Positions 42,810 to 53,452 are shown, numbered from the stretch's first letter. The stretch is DNA of 61,393 nucleotides from Nemertoderma westbladi (GCA_032718475.1 JAUCBJ010000106.1:1-61393), one strand, 5' to 3'. Notes: generated from the letters alone by a model not told the origin. Translations and numbers: made by a program.

Positions 42810-43895
42810 TTATTGTACGTGATCAACCCACCGATGTGTCGCAAAACCAACAAATTTAACCAAATATTGCTTTTTGCCGCTTTTATTTACTTTTTCTTTA
42901 ATTATTTTTTCAATTGGTAGGAATTTAAATGGTTCTATTACCTTTTGGATTTCATGTCGATAAAATGTCCCCTTTATAACGCGCCCATTCGAGTCCACAA
43001 CTTCGTACATAGGGTACAGCTCTCGATCCAATCTTATTCTGTAAATTTCAAAAATTTCTACTGTATAATTAGGTGTATAACCTTTGTCAAATGGCTTTCT
43101 AGCTAAACTCAGCCGCACCTTATCACCAACCTTGAAATGAACTCGACGCTGCGCGCGGCGTTTTCTTTTATTGGGATGACCCACACTCCCATATAGTTTT
43201 AAAAATAGGTCAGTTTCATTCTTTTTATTGACAGAGTTTGGCGCCATACCAATGGTTCTATGTATTGAATTATTATATGCAACCAATATTTTTGGCAATA
43301 TACTCATCCATTCTCTATTCTGTCTCCTCGTGAAAATTCTGTACATGCGAGATTTGAGGGTGCGATTCAGCCTTTCACAGATACTAGCTTTAAATTGGCT
43401 AACTAATGTATAAAAATGAACATTATTGTTCTGTAAGAAATCTTTCACCAATTTATTAACAAACTCAGTTCCTTGATCAACTGCTAGCCGTTTAGGTTTC
43501 CTTTCTTCGAATATCGTGGCTAGGGCCCTTTTAATTTCGACCCCTGTTTTACGTTTTAGACCCAACGCCCATGCCTTCCGACTAAAACACTCAATACAAG
43601 TAAGTATGTAACCGTAGCCATTATTCTCACCCCTAAAAGGTTGCATATCACACAAATCCGCTTGGTATAGATCGCCAATACCACCCGTGAAGATTTTTGA
43701 TGTCGGGTAATGGCGCCTAGCCGGCGTGTGTAGGGAATACGTTCGTTGGGAGCTCAACCATTCCTTTGCGCGATTTCTCGTAACTTTAGTGGCTTTCGCT
43801 AGTTTGGTTACGCTCGCGAAACCGGCAGCATTTGAAACATCGTAATATATTCTTCCCAGTCGTTTGTTTGTTCGATTTTCTACGGTTCTCCCCAT
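42810..43895 (-). CDS. INT: Polinton integrase (DDE, with chromodomain)
   Basis: 361 residues from ATG at 43895. An N-terminal helical region leads to YSLHTPARRHYP, then the catalytic core with D80 (LYQADLCDM), D140 (LAVDQGTEF) and E174 (SICERLNRTLK), with 33 residues between the last two. A KVGDKVRLSL strand follows, and the C-terminus is a chromodomain-like segment (KKQYLVKFVGFATHRW), which in such enzymes can steer integration to chromatin. The role is insertion of the linear element with a 6-bp duplication, as seen at the ends here. All three catalytic residues are present and the frame is uninterrupted. Confidence 0.93.
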   Translation of the reverse strand: MGRTVENRTNKRLGRIYYDVSNAAGFASVTKLAKATKVTRNRAKEWLSSQRTYSLHTPARRHYPTSKIFTGGIGDLYQADLCDMQPFRGENNGYGYILTCIECFSRKAWALGLKRKTGVEIKRALATIFEERKPKRLAVDQGTEFVNKLVKDFLQNNNVHFYTLVSQFKASICERLNRTLKSRMYRIFTRRQNREWMSILPKILVAYNNSIHRTIGMAPNSVNKKNETDLFLKLYGSVGHPNKRKRRAQRRVHFKVGDKVRLSLARKPFDKGYTPNYTVEIFEIYRIRLDRELYPMYEVVDSNGRVIKGTFYRHEIQKVIEPFKFLPIEKIIKEKVNKSGKKQYLVKFVGFATHRWVDHVQ

Positions 43896-44090
43896 CGGTT
43901 GTGTCGTGTCGTGGTAGAAAACACTTACAATGACAGTTAATACTTAATATGAAACGTTCAAAAAACATGCTACTATTTTAATGTTGTCCTACGTTTTGTT
44001 TCCGCACGTCGATTTATTGTAGTCCTACGTATTGTTTCCACGCGTCGACGCGTTTTGCATTGGAGGGGGTCACACGGACCCTTTGCCGTT

Positions 44091-44471
44091 TCAACCAACC
44101 GCGACCAATCGTTTTGGTATCCTTAATCGTTTTAATAACCCCAAAAATGTTGTTTGTCCTGGAATTATTTCGGTGTTGTTCTTATTTTTTTTTGTAGTCA
44201 GCAATTCAATCAAATGATCAATATTCGCTCCGGGTATAAGTTTATTTTCTATATAGAGTTTATTATTATCACTCCACCGTACTCTGTCTCGCGAGAATCG
44301 CATCAAATAACTCAACAATCGTTTGGCTTTCTGGGATGAAATTGTCACACCATCTAGCGGTTGTATTATATTATTGCTTTTCTTATTATTATTATTATAA
44401 GTATCCGTTAATAAAGTAGAAACTAGATACAACTTCATAAAATTTCCAAGGCTAATCTCGTTATTTTTCAT
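44091..44471 (-). CDS. Small Polinton protein of unknown function
   Basis: 126 residues from ATG at 44471. The body has a GVTISSQKAKRLLSYLMRF helix, the block KLYIENKLIPGANIDHLIEL, and a C-terminal block (PGQTTFLGLLKRLRIPKRLV). The I-P-G-x-N...L and F...L..L.IP patterns are, as I recall, shared by small proteins of other Polintons, but no function is known to me. It lies between the ATPase and integrase genes on the same strand. Confidence 0.55.
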   Translation of the reverse strand: MKNNEISLGNFMKLYLVSTLLTDTYNNNNKKSNNIIQPLDGVTISSQKAKRLLSYLMRFSRDRVRWSDNNKLYIENKLIPGANIDHLIELLTTKKNKNNTEIIPGQTTFLGLLKRLRIPKRLVAVG

Positions 44472-44592
44472 CGTTATATATCATTATTAATATATTAATA
44501 CTATATACTAGAGTTCACGTTCATGGACCGATAATAACCTAATTTTGGTGAAAGTCTAAACAAGGTGTGAAAATGGTTTTCGCGTGGCGTCG

Positions 44593-45303
44593 CTACTGCG
44601 GTATAGACTGAGCCTCAGGGCGTTGGCGAGGTGTGTTAGAGTTCATGTTCGTGGGTTGATAAACAGTTTGCCCTAATGGGTTGAAAATATCACCCCTAAC
44701 TCTTATACTATCATCCGTTTTTTGATGAAAGTCTAAGAGAAGGTGTGTGAATGGTTTTTGTGTGGCGTCACTATATGCTTGAACAATAAAATTGCTATTT
44801 TTTGGGTACACTTGTCGCGCTATATAACTTATTTGACTTGCGTCGCGGGGATTTTTTGTGAAAATACAATATTGGGCATTTAGACTTCTAGTCCGTGTTT
44901 CCGCCCCTTTACTGAAGAAATTTTGTGTTATATAGATAATGAAACAGGAAGTATGATGGCAGGTTTTTGTGAAGCTTTCTGTCAAACTCTCGTCACTCTT
45001 ACTTTCGCTTAACAAGTCGTCTATAATAATTAGATCGTTTTCGCGGAAAATAGAATTAATTTTTTGCGGTAAACCTTTGAATAGATGTGTTATACCTGGG
45101 AATTCTGGTGGGGTGGCGCCATAAAAGAATAATACACGCTTCGGGGTTATATCAAAAACTAAATTTTTATTTTTTACAATTTTTGATACCAGCACTGTTT
45201 TTCCGGAAGAACTTGGACCCGCAATAATCATGGCCGAACCCATCTTGAAAGAGGCGTCGTATGATGTGATTGGTTCCTGCGATATCGTCGGCTCTCGGGA
45301 CAT
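44593..45303 (-). CDS. ATP: Genome-packaging ATPase (FtsK/HerA superfamily, A32-like)
   Basis: 236 residues from ATG at 45303. Walker A is GPSSSGKT (residues 29-36) and Walker B is LIIIDD (91-96). A glutamine-containing IYITQNFF segment follows near residues 123-130, the position of the sensor motif in A32-like ATPases. The enzyme would pump the element's DNA into capsids. It is 18 bp downstream of the small basic gene and precedes the integrase block. The frame is uninterrupted. Confidence 0.92.
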   Translation of the reverse strand: MSREPTISQEPITSYDASFKMGSAMIIAGPSSSGKTVLVSKIVKNKNLVFDITPKRVLFFYGATPPEFPGITHLFKGLPQKINSIFRENDLIIIDDLLSESKSDESLTESFTKTCHHTSCFIIYITQNFFSKGAETRTRSLNAQYCIFTKNPRDASQISYIARQVYPKNSNFIVQAYSDATQKPFTHLLLDFHQKTDDSIRVRGDIFNPLGQTVYQPTNMNSNTPRQRPEAQSIPQ

Positions 45304-45320
45304 TGTTGATAGGTAGCCAC

Positions 45321-45785
45321 TCAGTAGATGGGAAATCTAGAAACTTGACGGTTGACGCGTGTACCAGAGGTACTAGGTCTATACCCCCGGCGGGATTGGG
45401 CTAATTTTCTGCCTCTTACAGCCGTTATTATGGGTGATATTTTCTGATAAGCGTTAAGCCCACTCATTAAACCAGAGATTAGTAGATTTATAAATCCGCA
45501 CCTTTGCACCAATCGTTTACGATAAATTCGAATGGGATACTTGGCTGCTTTTGGCTTTTTAGCGATCTCGCGTATTGTTTTTTTATGGCGTTTTAACCTC
45601 ACGATTGTTTGCTCAGGAATTTTTACGTTACCATTTAATACATTTAGAATAATATTAATTAGAAAACTTATAAGTTCGTCTGTTCCACCGACGCGTAAGA
45701 AGGTTTTTCTACGGTTAAGGGAGGCGTTAGATAAGAACTTTAAATCCCCGTCAAATTGTTTAATTAAAGCTTTGAGTGATTTCAT
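45321..45785 (-). CDS. Small basic Polinton protein
   Basis: 154 residues from ATG at 45785. It reads as helices with a NVLNGNVKIPEQTIVRLKRH segment followed by TIREIAKKPKAAKYPIRIY and a GFINLLISGLMSGL stretch. The tail is Arg/Ser-rich (GRKLAQSRRGYRPSTSGTRV). The L-N-R...N-V-L-x-G-N-V...L-x-x-H-K pattern is, as I recall, widespread in small Polinton proteins, without an assigned function. Lys/Arg richness would fit nucleic-acid binding. It directly precedes the ATPase gene. Confidence 0.6.
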   Translation of the reverse strand: MKSLKALIKQFDGDLKFLSNASLNRRKTFLRVGGTDELISFLINIILNVLNGNVKIPEQTIVRLKRHKKTIREIAKKPKAAKYPIRIYRKRLVQRCGFINLLISGLMSGLNAYQKISPIITAVRGRKLAQSRRGYRPSTSGTRVNRQVSRFPIY

Positions 45786-46220
45786 TACATATATTAATAA
45801 CTTATATAAACGAGAACAATAATTGTAAGTAATAAAACACCACCACCGTTATAAATAGTATCGATTATATGCGTGGGTGGGGTTTTTCACACGATAAAAC
45901 CGAGCAATTATAGAAACCGGCACTCTTTAAAACCTAACATCAATAATTAATAAAATACATTATATAACGCGAACAATGAATTAATTTTGACATACTGACT
46001 GACAGAAAGACCGACAAATAGAGAGATAGACTAGATTTATGTAAATATAAACCGACATCAGAAATGAAATTGACGCCCTCGACAACCTAAGACTACCGAT
46101 AAAACACGTTATATATAATGTGATAATGTGAATAATGTTAATATTCACGTTTATTTAAAAACCTAACGAGATCCCACCGGACAAACCTAAAACTGGCACC
46201 AGAAATGAAAAAATTAAATA
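45786..46220. other. Non-coding gap holding a host-repeat insertion
   Basis: No gene is seen. Positions about 45,990-46,080 are an inverted copy of the CTGTC-rich array unit found at 13-14 kb (TGACTGACAGAAAGACCGAC and GACATCAGAAATGAAATT). A second GAAATGAAA remnant lies near 46,205. This repeat family has therefore entered the Polinton. Confidence 0.7.
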
Positions 46221-46781
46221 TTAAATATTTCTACCTAAATGACTATCTAAATTACCAACAAAATTCAAAAACTTTGGAAAAAATACTCGAAATATCCTGG
46301 GTCTTGCCATACATACAACATTTCGTGTGTAAAAAACGCAAAATGTTATGATATTAGAACTAGTTTTACCCCGACGATAAAACTGCACAAGAATATTATT
46401 AAATATCTCCGGCTCATATTTCACCTCCACATTATAATAATTATCTAAAAAATGAAACCCGACCATTTTCATTAATTTGCTATAGTCTATGTCTAGATTG
46501 TTAATAATATAAGTTTGGCTATTGATTGAAATAAAAGTTAATTTATAATCAGTATGCTTATATATATACTTAATAATTTTTTTTATTTTAGGCGATTTAC
46601 CGAGTACAGTGACCTTACCGCTCGGGAAAAAGAGACACGTCCATCCACAAATTTTGGCGATATATTGAAAAGGCTTTAAGATGAGTTTTCCATTTCGAAT
46701 TCGTTTAGCCAGCACATCGAATGATATGCACCCATCAACCAACCTCAAACTTATATTACTGTTGACAACACTAAAAGACAT
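46221..46781 (-). CDS. TBP-like (TATA-binding-protein fold) protein
   Basis: 186 residues from ATG at 46781, starting 9 bp after the polymerase stop. The protein has the two-lobe layout of the TBP core (about 180 residues). Lobe 1 has FFPSGKVTVLGKS at 51-63, matching the strand-turn-strand before the lobe-1 helix. Lobe 2 has KYEPEIFNNILVQF at 121-134, like the conserved YEPELFP helix start, followed by NIITFCVFYTRNVVC at 143-157 in place of the second strand pair. It is strongly basic and lacks the long N-terminal tail of host TBPs. The likely role is promoter recognition for the element's own genes, which is inference. DNA-contacting phenylalanines need a structural alignment. Confidence 0.68.
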   Translation of the reverse strand: MSFSVVNSNISLRLVDGCISFDVLAKRIRNGKLILKPFQYIAKICGWTCLFFPSGKVTVLGKSPKIKKIIKYIYKHTDYKLTFISINSQTYIINNLDIDYSKLMKMVGFHFLDNYYNVEVKYEPEIFNNILVQFYRRGKTSSNIITFCVFYTRNVVCMARPRIFRVFFPKFLNFVGNLDSHLGRNI

Positions 46782-46790
46782 TGCAATCCG

Positions 46791-49700
46791 CTATTCTATA
46801 ATGGGCGGTATATAAAGCTTAGGGGCGGGCGCTTTACGATCCAAATGTGTTTTATAATGGCCGTAAGGTAGACTTTCATTAGTCGATGTGTAATATATTT
46901 TATCTTCCCAGTGTTAGCGATTTTTTTCTTTGTGAAACGGTGTATATTTTATGTAAATTAGATTGAAACCTTTGACTGTATTCGTAATGCTCGCTAACCT
47001 CGTTATATACTTTTAAATATGATTCGTGGGAGAGTTTCTTTTTTATAACCATTTTTCCTACGCCTTTAGCGGCACGTTTTGGAACTGACCCCCTACGAAA
47101 GCTATAACATTTTGGTCTGAGTAAAATTACCTGTTCATATGGGATAGACATCCCTTCATCCTTTAAATATCTATATTTCCCTTTCTGTTCTACTGTATAC
47201 AACGGATGCGTAATGGGATAATTTGAACAGTCTAAAACTTTTTTTGATTGTAACGCAGATAAAAATTGGTGTTGGGATAAACCAACACACTGTAAAAAAA
47301 AAGAATCCGTGTCCCCACCTAACAAAGTTATACTACAATTTAATTCGGCTTCCAGGGGCTTTAATTTCTCGCAGAAGAAACTGTAATAATCTAACTTCGA
47401 CAGGTCCAATACAGCTTGGCCTAAAAAAATAGGTTTATGCAAACAAACCGCAGTTTTAGATAGGACGTGACCTGATAATGAATCAGTGAACATAATTAAA
47501 TTTTCGTGGTTCGGCTTGGATAATAATAAGTCACATTTCTCAATTGAATTACATAAGCGAAATGAGACACAGTCCTGTATATTCTCCATGCTTTTCCCGA
47601 AAAGCGCGTTATTTGTTCCTTTGTGAAACTTATCATAAAAGTCATTGCTTGCTATTTTTCTTTGCTGGGTGTTATATTCAATAAAATCCTTAAAAATGTA
47701 ACCTTGCTTAAATCTAATAAGTTTATGAACTTTAATCAAGCGCATACCATGATGAATATAAAAGCGCAATAATTTTAGATGCACACCGTACTCATACTTA
47801 TCAAATTGGGTTAACATCAATTTTTTTGCTGGGCTATTGAAAATTTTATCGCCATTATAATGTCGCCAAAGACTTTTCATGTGTGGACTGAGATACCTAC
47901 TATCGAGTTTAACATGCTCCGGTGCAAATGGAAGCTCGGCTGTGGCATCATGAATAGTCATTGGGTATTCAAGGTCTACAATTGCGAAGTATCCATATAT
48001 TTCGTCAATTTCCAGACTCATGATATCGACACTATCAACATCCAACCATTCAAAGTCAGAATAAGGAAGTTTCTCCGACAAAGAACCGCTATATAAACTG
48101 TTGAAATCTAAATTATATAAATGAGCTTCGGGTTTATTAGTATATAGTATTATATATTATTATTAGTATATGTTTCTGTGCCTGGTATATTCGCATTTGC
48201 CATATGAAGGTTGGTGTAAGAAACTCCACCCCTAATGGAATTTTCGAATGTTAAATACATTTCATGGTCTGCAAGTAGACAAATATGTGACTTAGAAAAT
48301 CTCAAAGCCGCGTCCCAACTAACCCCCGCCATCGTGTAATAGTTCGAGACCTCAAGCGAATAATGTTTATTACAATATGCGCGAAAATTTTCAAAAATAT
48401 CGGCTAGCAGCAAAACGTCAAGATGTAAGTAAGCTTCCAAATAATCAAAAAGTGTCTCACATCGAAATTGTTCCCACGAAAGATGAGCAAATGTATATTC
48501 TTCAGGGCTAATAGATGATAATGTTAATTCATTGTAAAACTCTTTTGGATGCGGTAATTTAGTATCCTCCAATTTACTTAAGGAATCGACATATTCGTAA
48601 GGAAAAACTGACTTACGGCGTAAAATTTCGTTGGTAACATTTGGATATAATTTTCTCATTTGCTTCACAGTGTGCGGAATAACGGTTGTTAAATCTGACA
48701 CATCTTTTGTCAAAAACCCAGCCAAAGCAGAAAGGGAAAATCCCATAAACGCGAATGAATCAATAAACTGTATAGTTATTGATTTGCTGGTTGGGAGCCC
48801 TCTTACATCCTTTTCTGGAATAGCATAACCAAGCACGCTAAGTGCTTCTGACATTGGAATATCGATGCGGAGTGAGATATATCTTTCAGTATTTTTTGCA
48901 ATGGTGAATCATAAGAAAAAAAATTATGACAGATAACTGGGAATAGGTGACGTTTAACACTTAATTGTTTATTACAGGAAATACACGCCGCACCAATGAA
49001 AGCCCCGTTGTAATGGTTGTGATGCATCACACTTGGATTTATATCTTCCCGAAAAAATGAATTACAATTAAAGCAATTTGTGGTACGCATATAAGCTTGG
49101 TATTGTGTGTGATCCAGGTGTTTGGGGTGGTGTGTGTTAAAGGTAGACCATTCATAACACTTAAATAAATCAAAAACCAGACTATCAATAAAATTCTGTA
49201 CCGAGTTATTATCGATATTTTGTCTAAATGTAGACAAAAAATAATTTGGGGAGTTAATTAATTCGGTATTGGGGACAATCAAATATGAAACGGCCGACGG
49301 GAGATGTTCGGCTATATAATATTTTTTTACATTATTTGTTGGGGCTAGTACCACTTCGAAATCCATATATACTATGAAAGGTGTGCTCATAGACTTATAG
49401 TAATTAGTAAAACGTAAATTCAAATTCAGTTTAGATGGCATCTCCTCTATTTGGCGCCCGCCTTGCCAACACCCTAATCTATGGCGTTCTAACGCATTTG
49501 GACTGTAGAAACCGCGAATACACTGCTCACAACGATGACAATGATTGTTGCTATTGCCTTCCCCGCGACCATTAAATAATCTATTTAAGTTAGAAACCCC
49601 GACGATGTGATATGTTGAGGTTAAATTTTGACGCTCAATAAGCAATAAATTTAGCAATCTTTTACCTTCAGCTTTTTTAGCGCTCGGTTGTCGTAGAAAG

Positions 49701-50830
49701 GAAATTTTTTTGCTACTTCTATCAAAATACAATAAATTTATTAAATAATTTGGATTATTTTTTTCAAACTTTAGAATATTTAGTTTCCATGATAGGGTAG
49801 AATCTAATTCGCTTAAATTAAAAAACCCTGAATAATGATTATAAGAACTTTGGCGTGAAACATGGCGCAGTGTGTGATCATCCGATATATGTTTTGAAAA
49901 TTTTGCTGTCAGGACCGCCCACTTAAAACATTCACCTTCATTACACAGTACATTTATTATACAATGTTTATTTTTTAATTTTGTCGGGATTGATTGGTTG
50001 GCATCACCGCTATGTCCAAAACGATATACCGATCGCAAGTATGACGCAATAGTAAGTTTGATGCGCGATAGAGTTACAAGTTTCCAGCCGCTACCCCGCC
50101 TAATAAATTGCGATATTTTTTCACCGATATGGGAAATGACTGTGTAGTACCATTCGTCAAAATCCGAGCTATTTTCAATATAATTATCTGTACCAATCGA
50201 AGTAAAATGGAATTCTTCTTGTAGAATATAATTAGCATCATCACGTTCCATTATCACTGAAGCAATTACCCACACTTTATAAAACATATCATTAAAAGCC
50301 GATGCCGCCGTGTTAAAAGCGCGCGAAGCATATAACCCCATATAATTTAAATAATTCGGCACATCTGGATACATCTCATTAGATGACACATTATGGGTAT
50401 ATTCCTGAACGCGGGATTCGTGACATGTTTTTGAGAGATGAAAACCTTCGTTGGGTGTATCTGAGCTGTTTGTAATGCTTACAGGCGAACCAACGTTGAG
50501 ATCCGGTTGAAATGTCGGTTCTGATTGTTTTTGGTTATGTTTGCGTTTGTGGGAATTGTAATGGTTTTGATGGCAACTATGTTCGATATATGAATCGAAG
50601 TTTTCAAAATCATCAGAGCATGTCGGGCAGGATAGCGTGTAACCGCAGTAGGTGTAATTCGGGCGAGACAGCCCGCAACATCTATTACTGTGAAATATTG
50701 CTATTCTTTCAGAAGTAGTTCGGCAATTACAATTATCGCAAACATACCCATCGAAATGTGTGCGTAAATGCCGTAAATAATTTTTCTTAAGTATAGTACA
50801 ACCGCAAAAAACGCAATTAATCTCCATCAT
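46791..50830 (-). pseudogene. POLB: Protein-primed family B DNA polymerase, broken in three places
   Basis: Three frames carry one gene. The first (from ATG 50830; 50827 also possible) has N-terminal Cys/His fingers (CVFCGC, CEQCIRGFYS) and exonuclease motif I (VYMDFEV). The second (48854-48150) has IQFIDSFAFM, exonuclease motif III near YLEAYLHLDVLLL and the RGGVSY block. The third, entered before 48081, has motif A (LDFNSLY), motif B (NNALFGKSMEN) and motif C (GGDTDSF). Breaks: near 48,895 a shift with an apparent loss of a short segment; near 48,150 a 26-bp duplication of a TATACTAATAA word; near 46,905 a 1-nt shift, after which the normal Polinton polymerase end (SLPYGHY) appears in another frame and stops at 46791-46793. 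Catalytic residues survive, but the product would be truncated. Confidence 0.92.
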
Positions 50831-51123
50831 TATAATTATTATTATTACGATTATAATATATTTATTAACGTAGGTACAGAAAACATATTTACAATATGCC
50901 GATGAAAGAGATGCGGCAGATTTTATGTAGATAAATATATCCAATACCCAGTCAACCAGCCACCCACGCTAGAAACCGTTTAACCAACCAAAATTTACTG
51001 AACTGGCATTATCCTATTTATATGCTCTATTAACTATGTTGTATAATCGCGTGTAAGAGTATTGAAATAGTATTGACATGTGTCACCATCCGAGTTTGGT
51101 GTTATGCGTTTAATGTCACATAT

Positions 51124-51759
51124 TTAATATGTGCGGTGAAATGTCGAATTATTAATCTCTTCCCCATACGGCGTTAAATTCGTCGGTAAAAGCCCGAAAT
51201 AATCATCCGAATAAATATTAGAAACGTAGAGTATTGCCGCATTACATTGTTGGCATATAAGCTGGCATATTTTATCGCCCGATGTTACAACGTATTCCTT
51301 AGATGTGTTGTTAATCAATATAATTACAAGTTGATCTATATTACCGTGCGCAACACTGGAATCAACCGCATATTCTGCAACATCGATGCCAATTTTTGTC
51401 AAGCTAAAAGTCGGTGTAATTCTTCCAAAATAATTGGCGGGTAAATATATTTTAACACCCGTCTCAATTAACATCCGTGAGTGCGGCTCTATTGTTCTAT
51501 TCACGGCGCTATATATGTCAATCCCAGCTGGGCTATATGAACCGCATACAGGTGCCCGAGCTGCCGGGCTTAACAATTCAATTTTAATTGGAATAATTGA
51601 ATTAAGACCGCGGTATCTATTTTCAGCTTGTATTATTGGAAACATTTTTTTATTATGGCGTATTTTACCTAAAAAAATTCCTAAAAGAAAGGTAACAATG
51701 AATAATATATTTGAAAAAATGATCTTATCTATAGACTCAAGCTGCCCCAGTATTGTCAT
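51124..51759 (-). CDS. Membrane-anchored dUTPase-like protein with altered active site
   Basis: 211 residues from ATG at 51759. A hydrophobic segment at about 13-32 (IIFSNILFIVTFLLGIFLG) precedes a dUTPase fold. Motif 1 is SPAGIDIYSA (76-85). Motif 2 region is FGRITPTFSLTKIGIDV (111-127), in which the usual Arg-Ser-Gly after the proline is replaced. Motif 3 is degenerate around AVDSSVAHGNIDQLVIILIN (131-150), lacking the usual Asp-Tyr-Arg-Gly. Motif 4 is GDKICQLIC (161-169). dUTPases normally convert dUTP to dUMP. Here the altered motifs 2 and 3 make catalysis doubtful, so a binding or regulatory role is possible. It lies upstream of the polymerase on the same strand. Confidence 0.75.
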   Translation of the reverse strand: MTILGQLESIDKIIFSNILFIVTFLLGIFLGKIRHNKKMFPIIQAENRYRGLNSIIPIKIELLSPAARAPVCGSYSPAGIDIYSAVNRTIEPHSRMLIETGVKIYLPANYFGRITPTFSLTKIGIDVAEYAVDSSVAHGNIDQLVIILINNTSKEYVVTSGDKICQLICQQCNAAILYVSNIYSDDYFGLLPTNLTPYGEEINNSTFHRTY

Positions 51760-51776
51760 GTCGCTTAATCAATAAT

Positions 51777-52351
51777 ATTTTGACCAATGGGTATATTTAT
51801 AATGGGTGTGTCTTTAAAACGCCGTTCGCGCGCCGCAATCGTTCGTTTTTAGTAAATGTGATTACAGAAAAATATCTGTCGTGAGAGAAAGTTTGCGATC
51901 CCGACATTAAATTAAATTCGCTCATGCTTAAAATTATGAAACTTCTAAGAAGCTACACAGTTAATACAGTTGACGTCAATCAATTTAACCGTGAGTAATA
52001 TTCTGTTGAATTTTGAGGGTGTGTCTATAAAAATTTATATAGACCGCATTAATCGCCACCGCAAGCTGTTACCACTTACGTCAACCAATTTAAGCGTAAA
52101 TAAATATTTCCCTTGAAATTTATAGGAAGTTTTTCAAAAAAAATTCTCTCAGGACAATAGCGATTAATCCGGTTGAGTGGTTAAAATATACCCGTTTTCC
52201 CAATAGCCCATCATTATATTATAAATACGTCGTAAAATACTTTATTTCGTCATTCGGGTTAATTCATTCATTATCATATTTTTCGCACATTGTATAGCGC
52301 GATATTATTGTATTTTTACACTTAATTATTAATATTTCGCAAAATTTGTTG
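51777..52351. promoter_or_regulatory. Divergent intergenic region
   Basis: The only divergent gene pair in the Polinton (leftward dUTPase-like gene, rightward 366-residue gene) is separated by this AT-rich stretch. TATAAAAATTTATATA-like words near 52,025 and TATATTATAAATAC near 52,212 could be TATA elements. No binding site is proven. Confidence 0.3.
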
Positions 52352-53452
52352 ATGGAATCTGTGAAACCATCACAACCAAAAATGATGTCATTAAGCGGTA
52401 GCTCTACTGATAGTGTGCCCGCCCCATACGTATCGGTGATTACAGGTAAGAGTGTGTGGGGCCTCGAGTGTTTGGGGGAAGGAATAGAAATAAAAGCATT
52501 TAACGGGAAATACGTTCGATTCAACCGTTGGGGTGATACCAAAGGACGCAACGTCGTGCAAGAATCGGTAAGTCTTACTTACCAGAACATAAGATTCCTG
52601 TTTGACTTCCTCAATTATAATAAAATAGCCGTTGAATATTACAAGGAATACACCCGAGGCAATTTGCTTATAACACCAATAAATCATGCGTACTTACGCA
52701 TTGGGAAAAACGGCACATCAATTTTTATCTCGCGAAAAATTCTAGATGTCTTACAAAGCATCTACGGCAAAGTCGTTCTTTCCCGTATTGAACCAAAAAA
52801 GAAGGAAATTCATGATGAGAATTTTATGGAGTTCGAAGATTGTGGGTACATTGGATATATCTACGACTTTGAAGGGCAACGATTTGTCGGCGTTTGGGAA
52901 GCGAATGATATAGGTAGACAGCGGAAGGGTGTTCTATATTACGATGGGTTGAATCTCAGAGCGGATGAATTCTGTTTGCTCGACTTTAACATAGATAAGA
53001 ATGTTAACGAGAATATCGATGAGGTTAGTATGAGGTACACATCAACCGTTAACAAAAACGGAATATATTTGTCCCACAACTTCGACACCAAGGTTATTTT
53101 CATCCCTCGAAACAACACAAATGTGAAGATAATTAAGCAATTACAGAAGTACGTGGACCACGATATTCCGTCTGGGTGTGAGTTTCTACCGATTAAAAAG
53201 TTAGTTGTTGAGGCTGCGATTGATGAATTAGTGGACGAGGAACTAATGAAAGTGGTAATGCCGAACAACGCTAGTCAGCTGAAGACGTCCGAAGCAGTAA
53301 AAGTCACTGCTAAGAAAATGGATGAGAAAAAAATCTGGTTGCCCGCGATTGCAGAAAATGAACGGGTAGACGGCGCTGAAAAAAAGAATGATTATAAGGA
53401 TATTGATACCCTCGTTGGGGGTGAGCGCTCAGATGAAGATGAAAACACCTAA
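52352..53452 (+). CDS. Unknown rightward Polinton protein
   Basis: About 366 residues from the first ATG at 52352. An N-terminal Ser-rich linker is followed by a mixed alpha/beta body with regularly spaced short strands (GIEIKAFNGKYVRFN, TSIFISRKILDVL, YIGYIYDFEGQRFVGVW, GIYLSHNFDTKVIFI) and a hydrophilic tail with Glu/Lys/Asp clusters. I recognise no domain. It is the first gene of the rightward block and may be separately regulated from the virion genes. The frame is intact. Confidence 0.6.
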   Translation: MESVKPSQPKMMSLSGSSTDSVPAPYVSVITGKSVWGLECLGEGIEIKAFNGKYVRFNRWGDTKGRNVVQESVSLTYQNIRFLFDFLNYNKIAVEYYKEYTRGNLLITPINHAYLRIGKNGTSIFISRKILDVLQSIYGKVVLSRIEPKKKEIHDENFMEFEDCGYIGYIYDFEGQRFVGVWEANDIGRQRKGVLYYDGLNLRADEFCLLDFNIDKNVNENIDEVSMRYTSTVNKNGIYLSHNFDTKVIFIPRNNTNVKIIKQLQKYVDHDIPSGCEFLPIKKLVVEAAIDELVDEELMKVVMPNNASQLKTSEAVKVTAKKMDEKKIWLPAIAENERVDGAEKKNDYKDIDTLVGGERSDEDENT

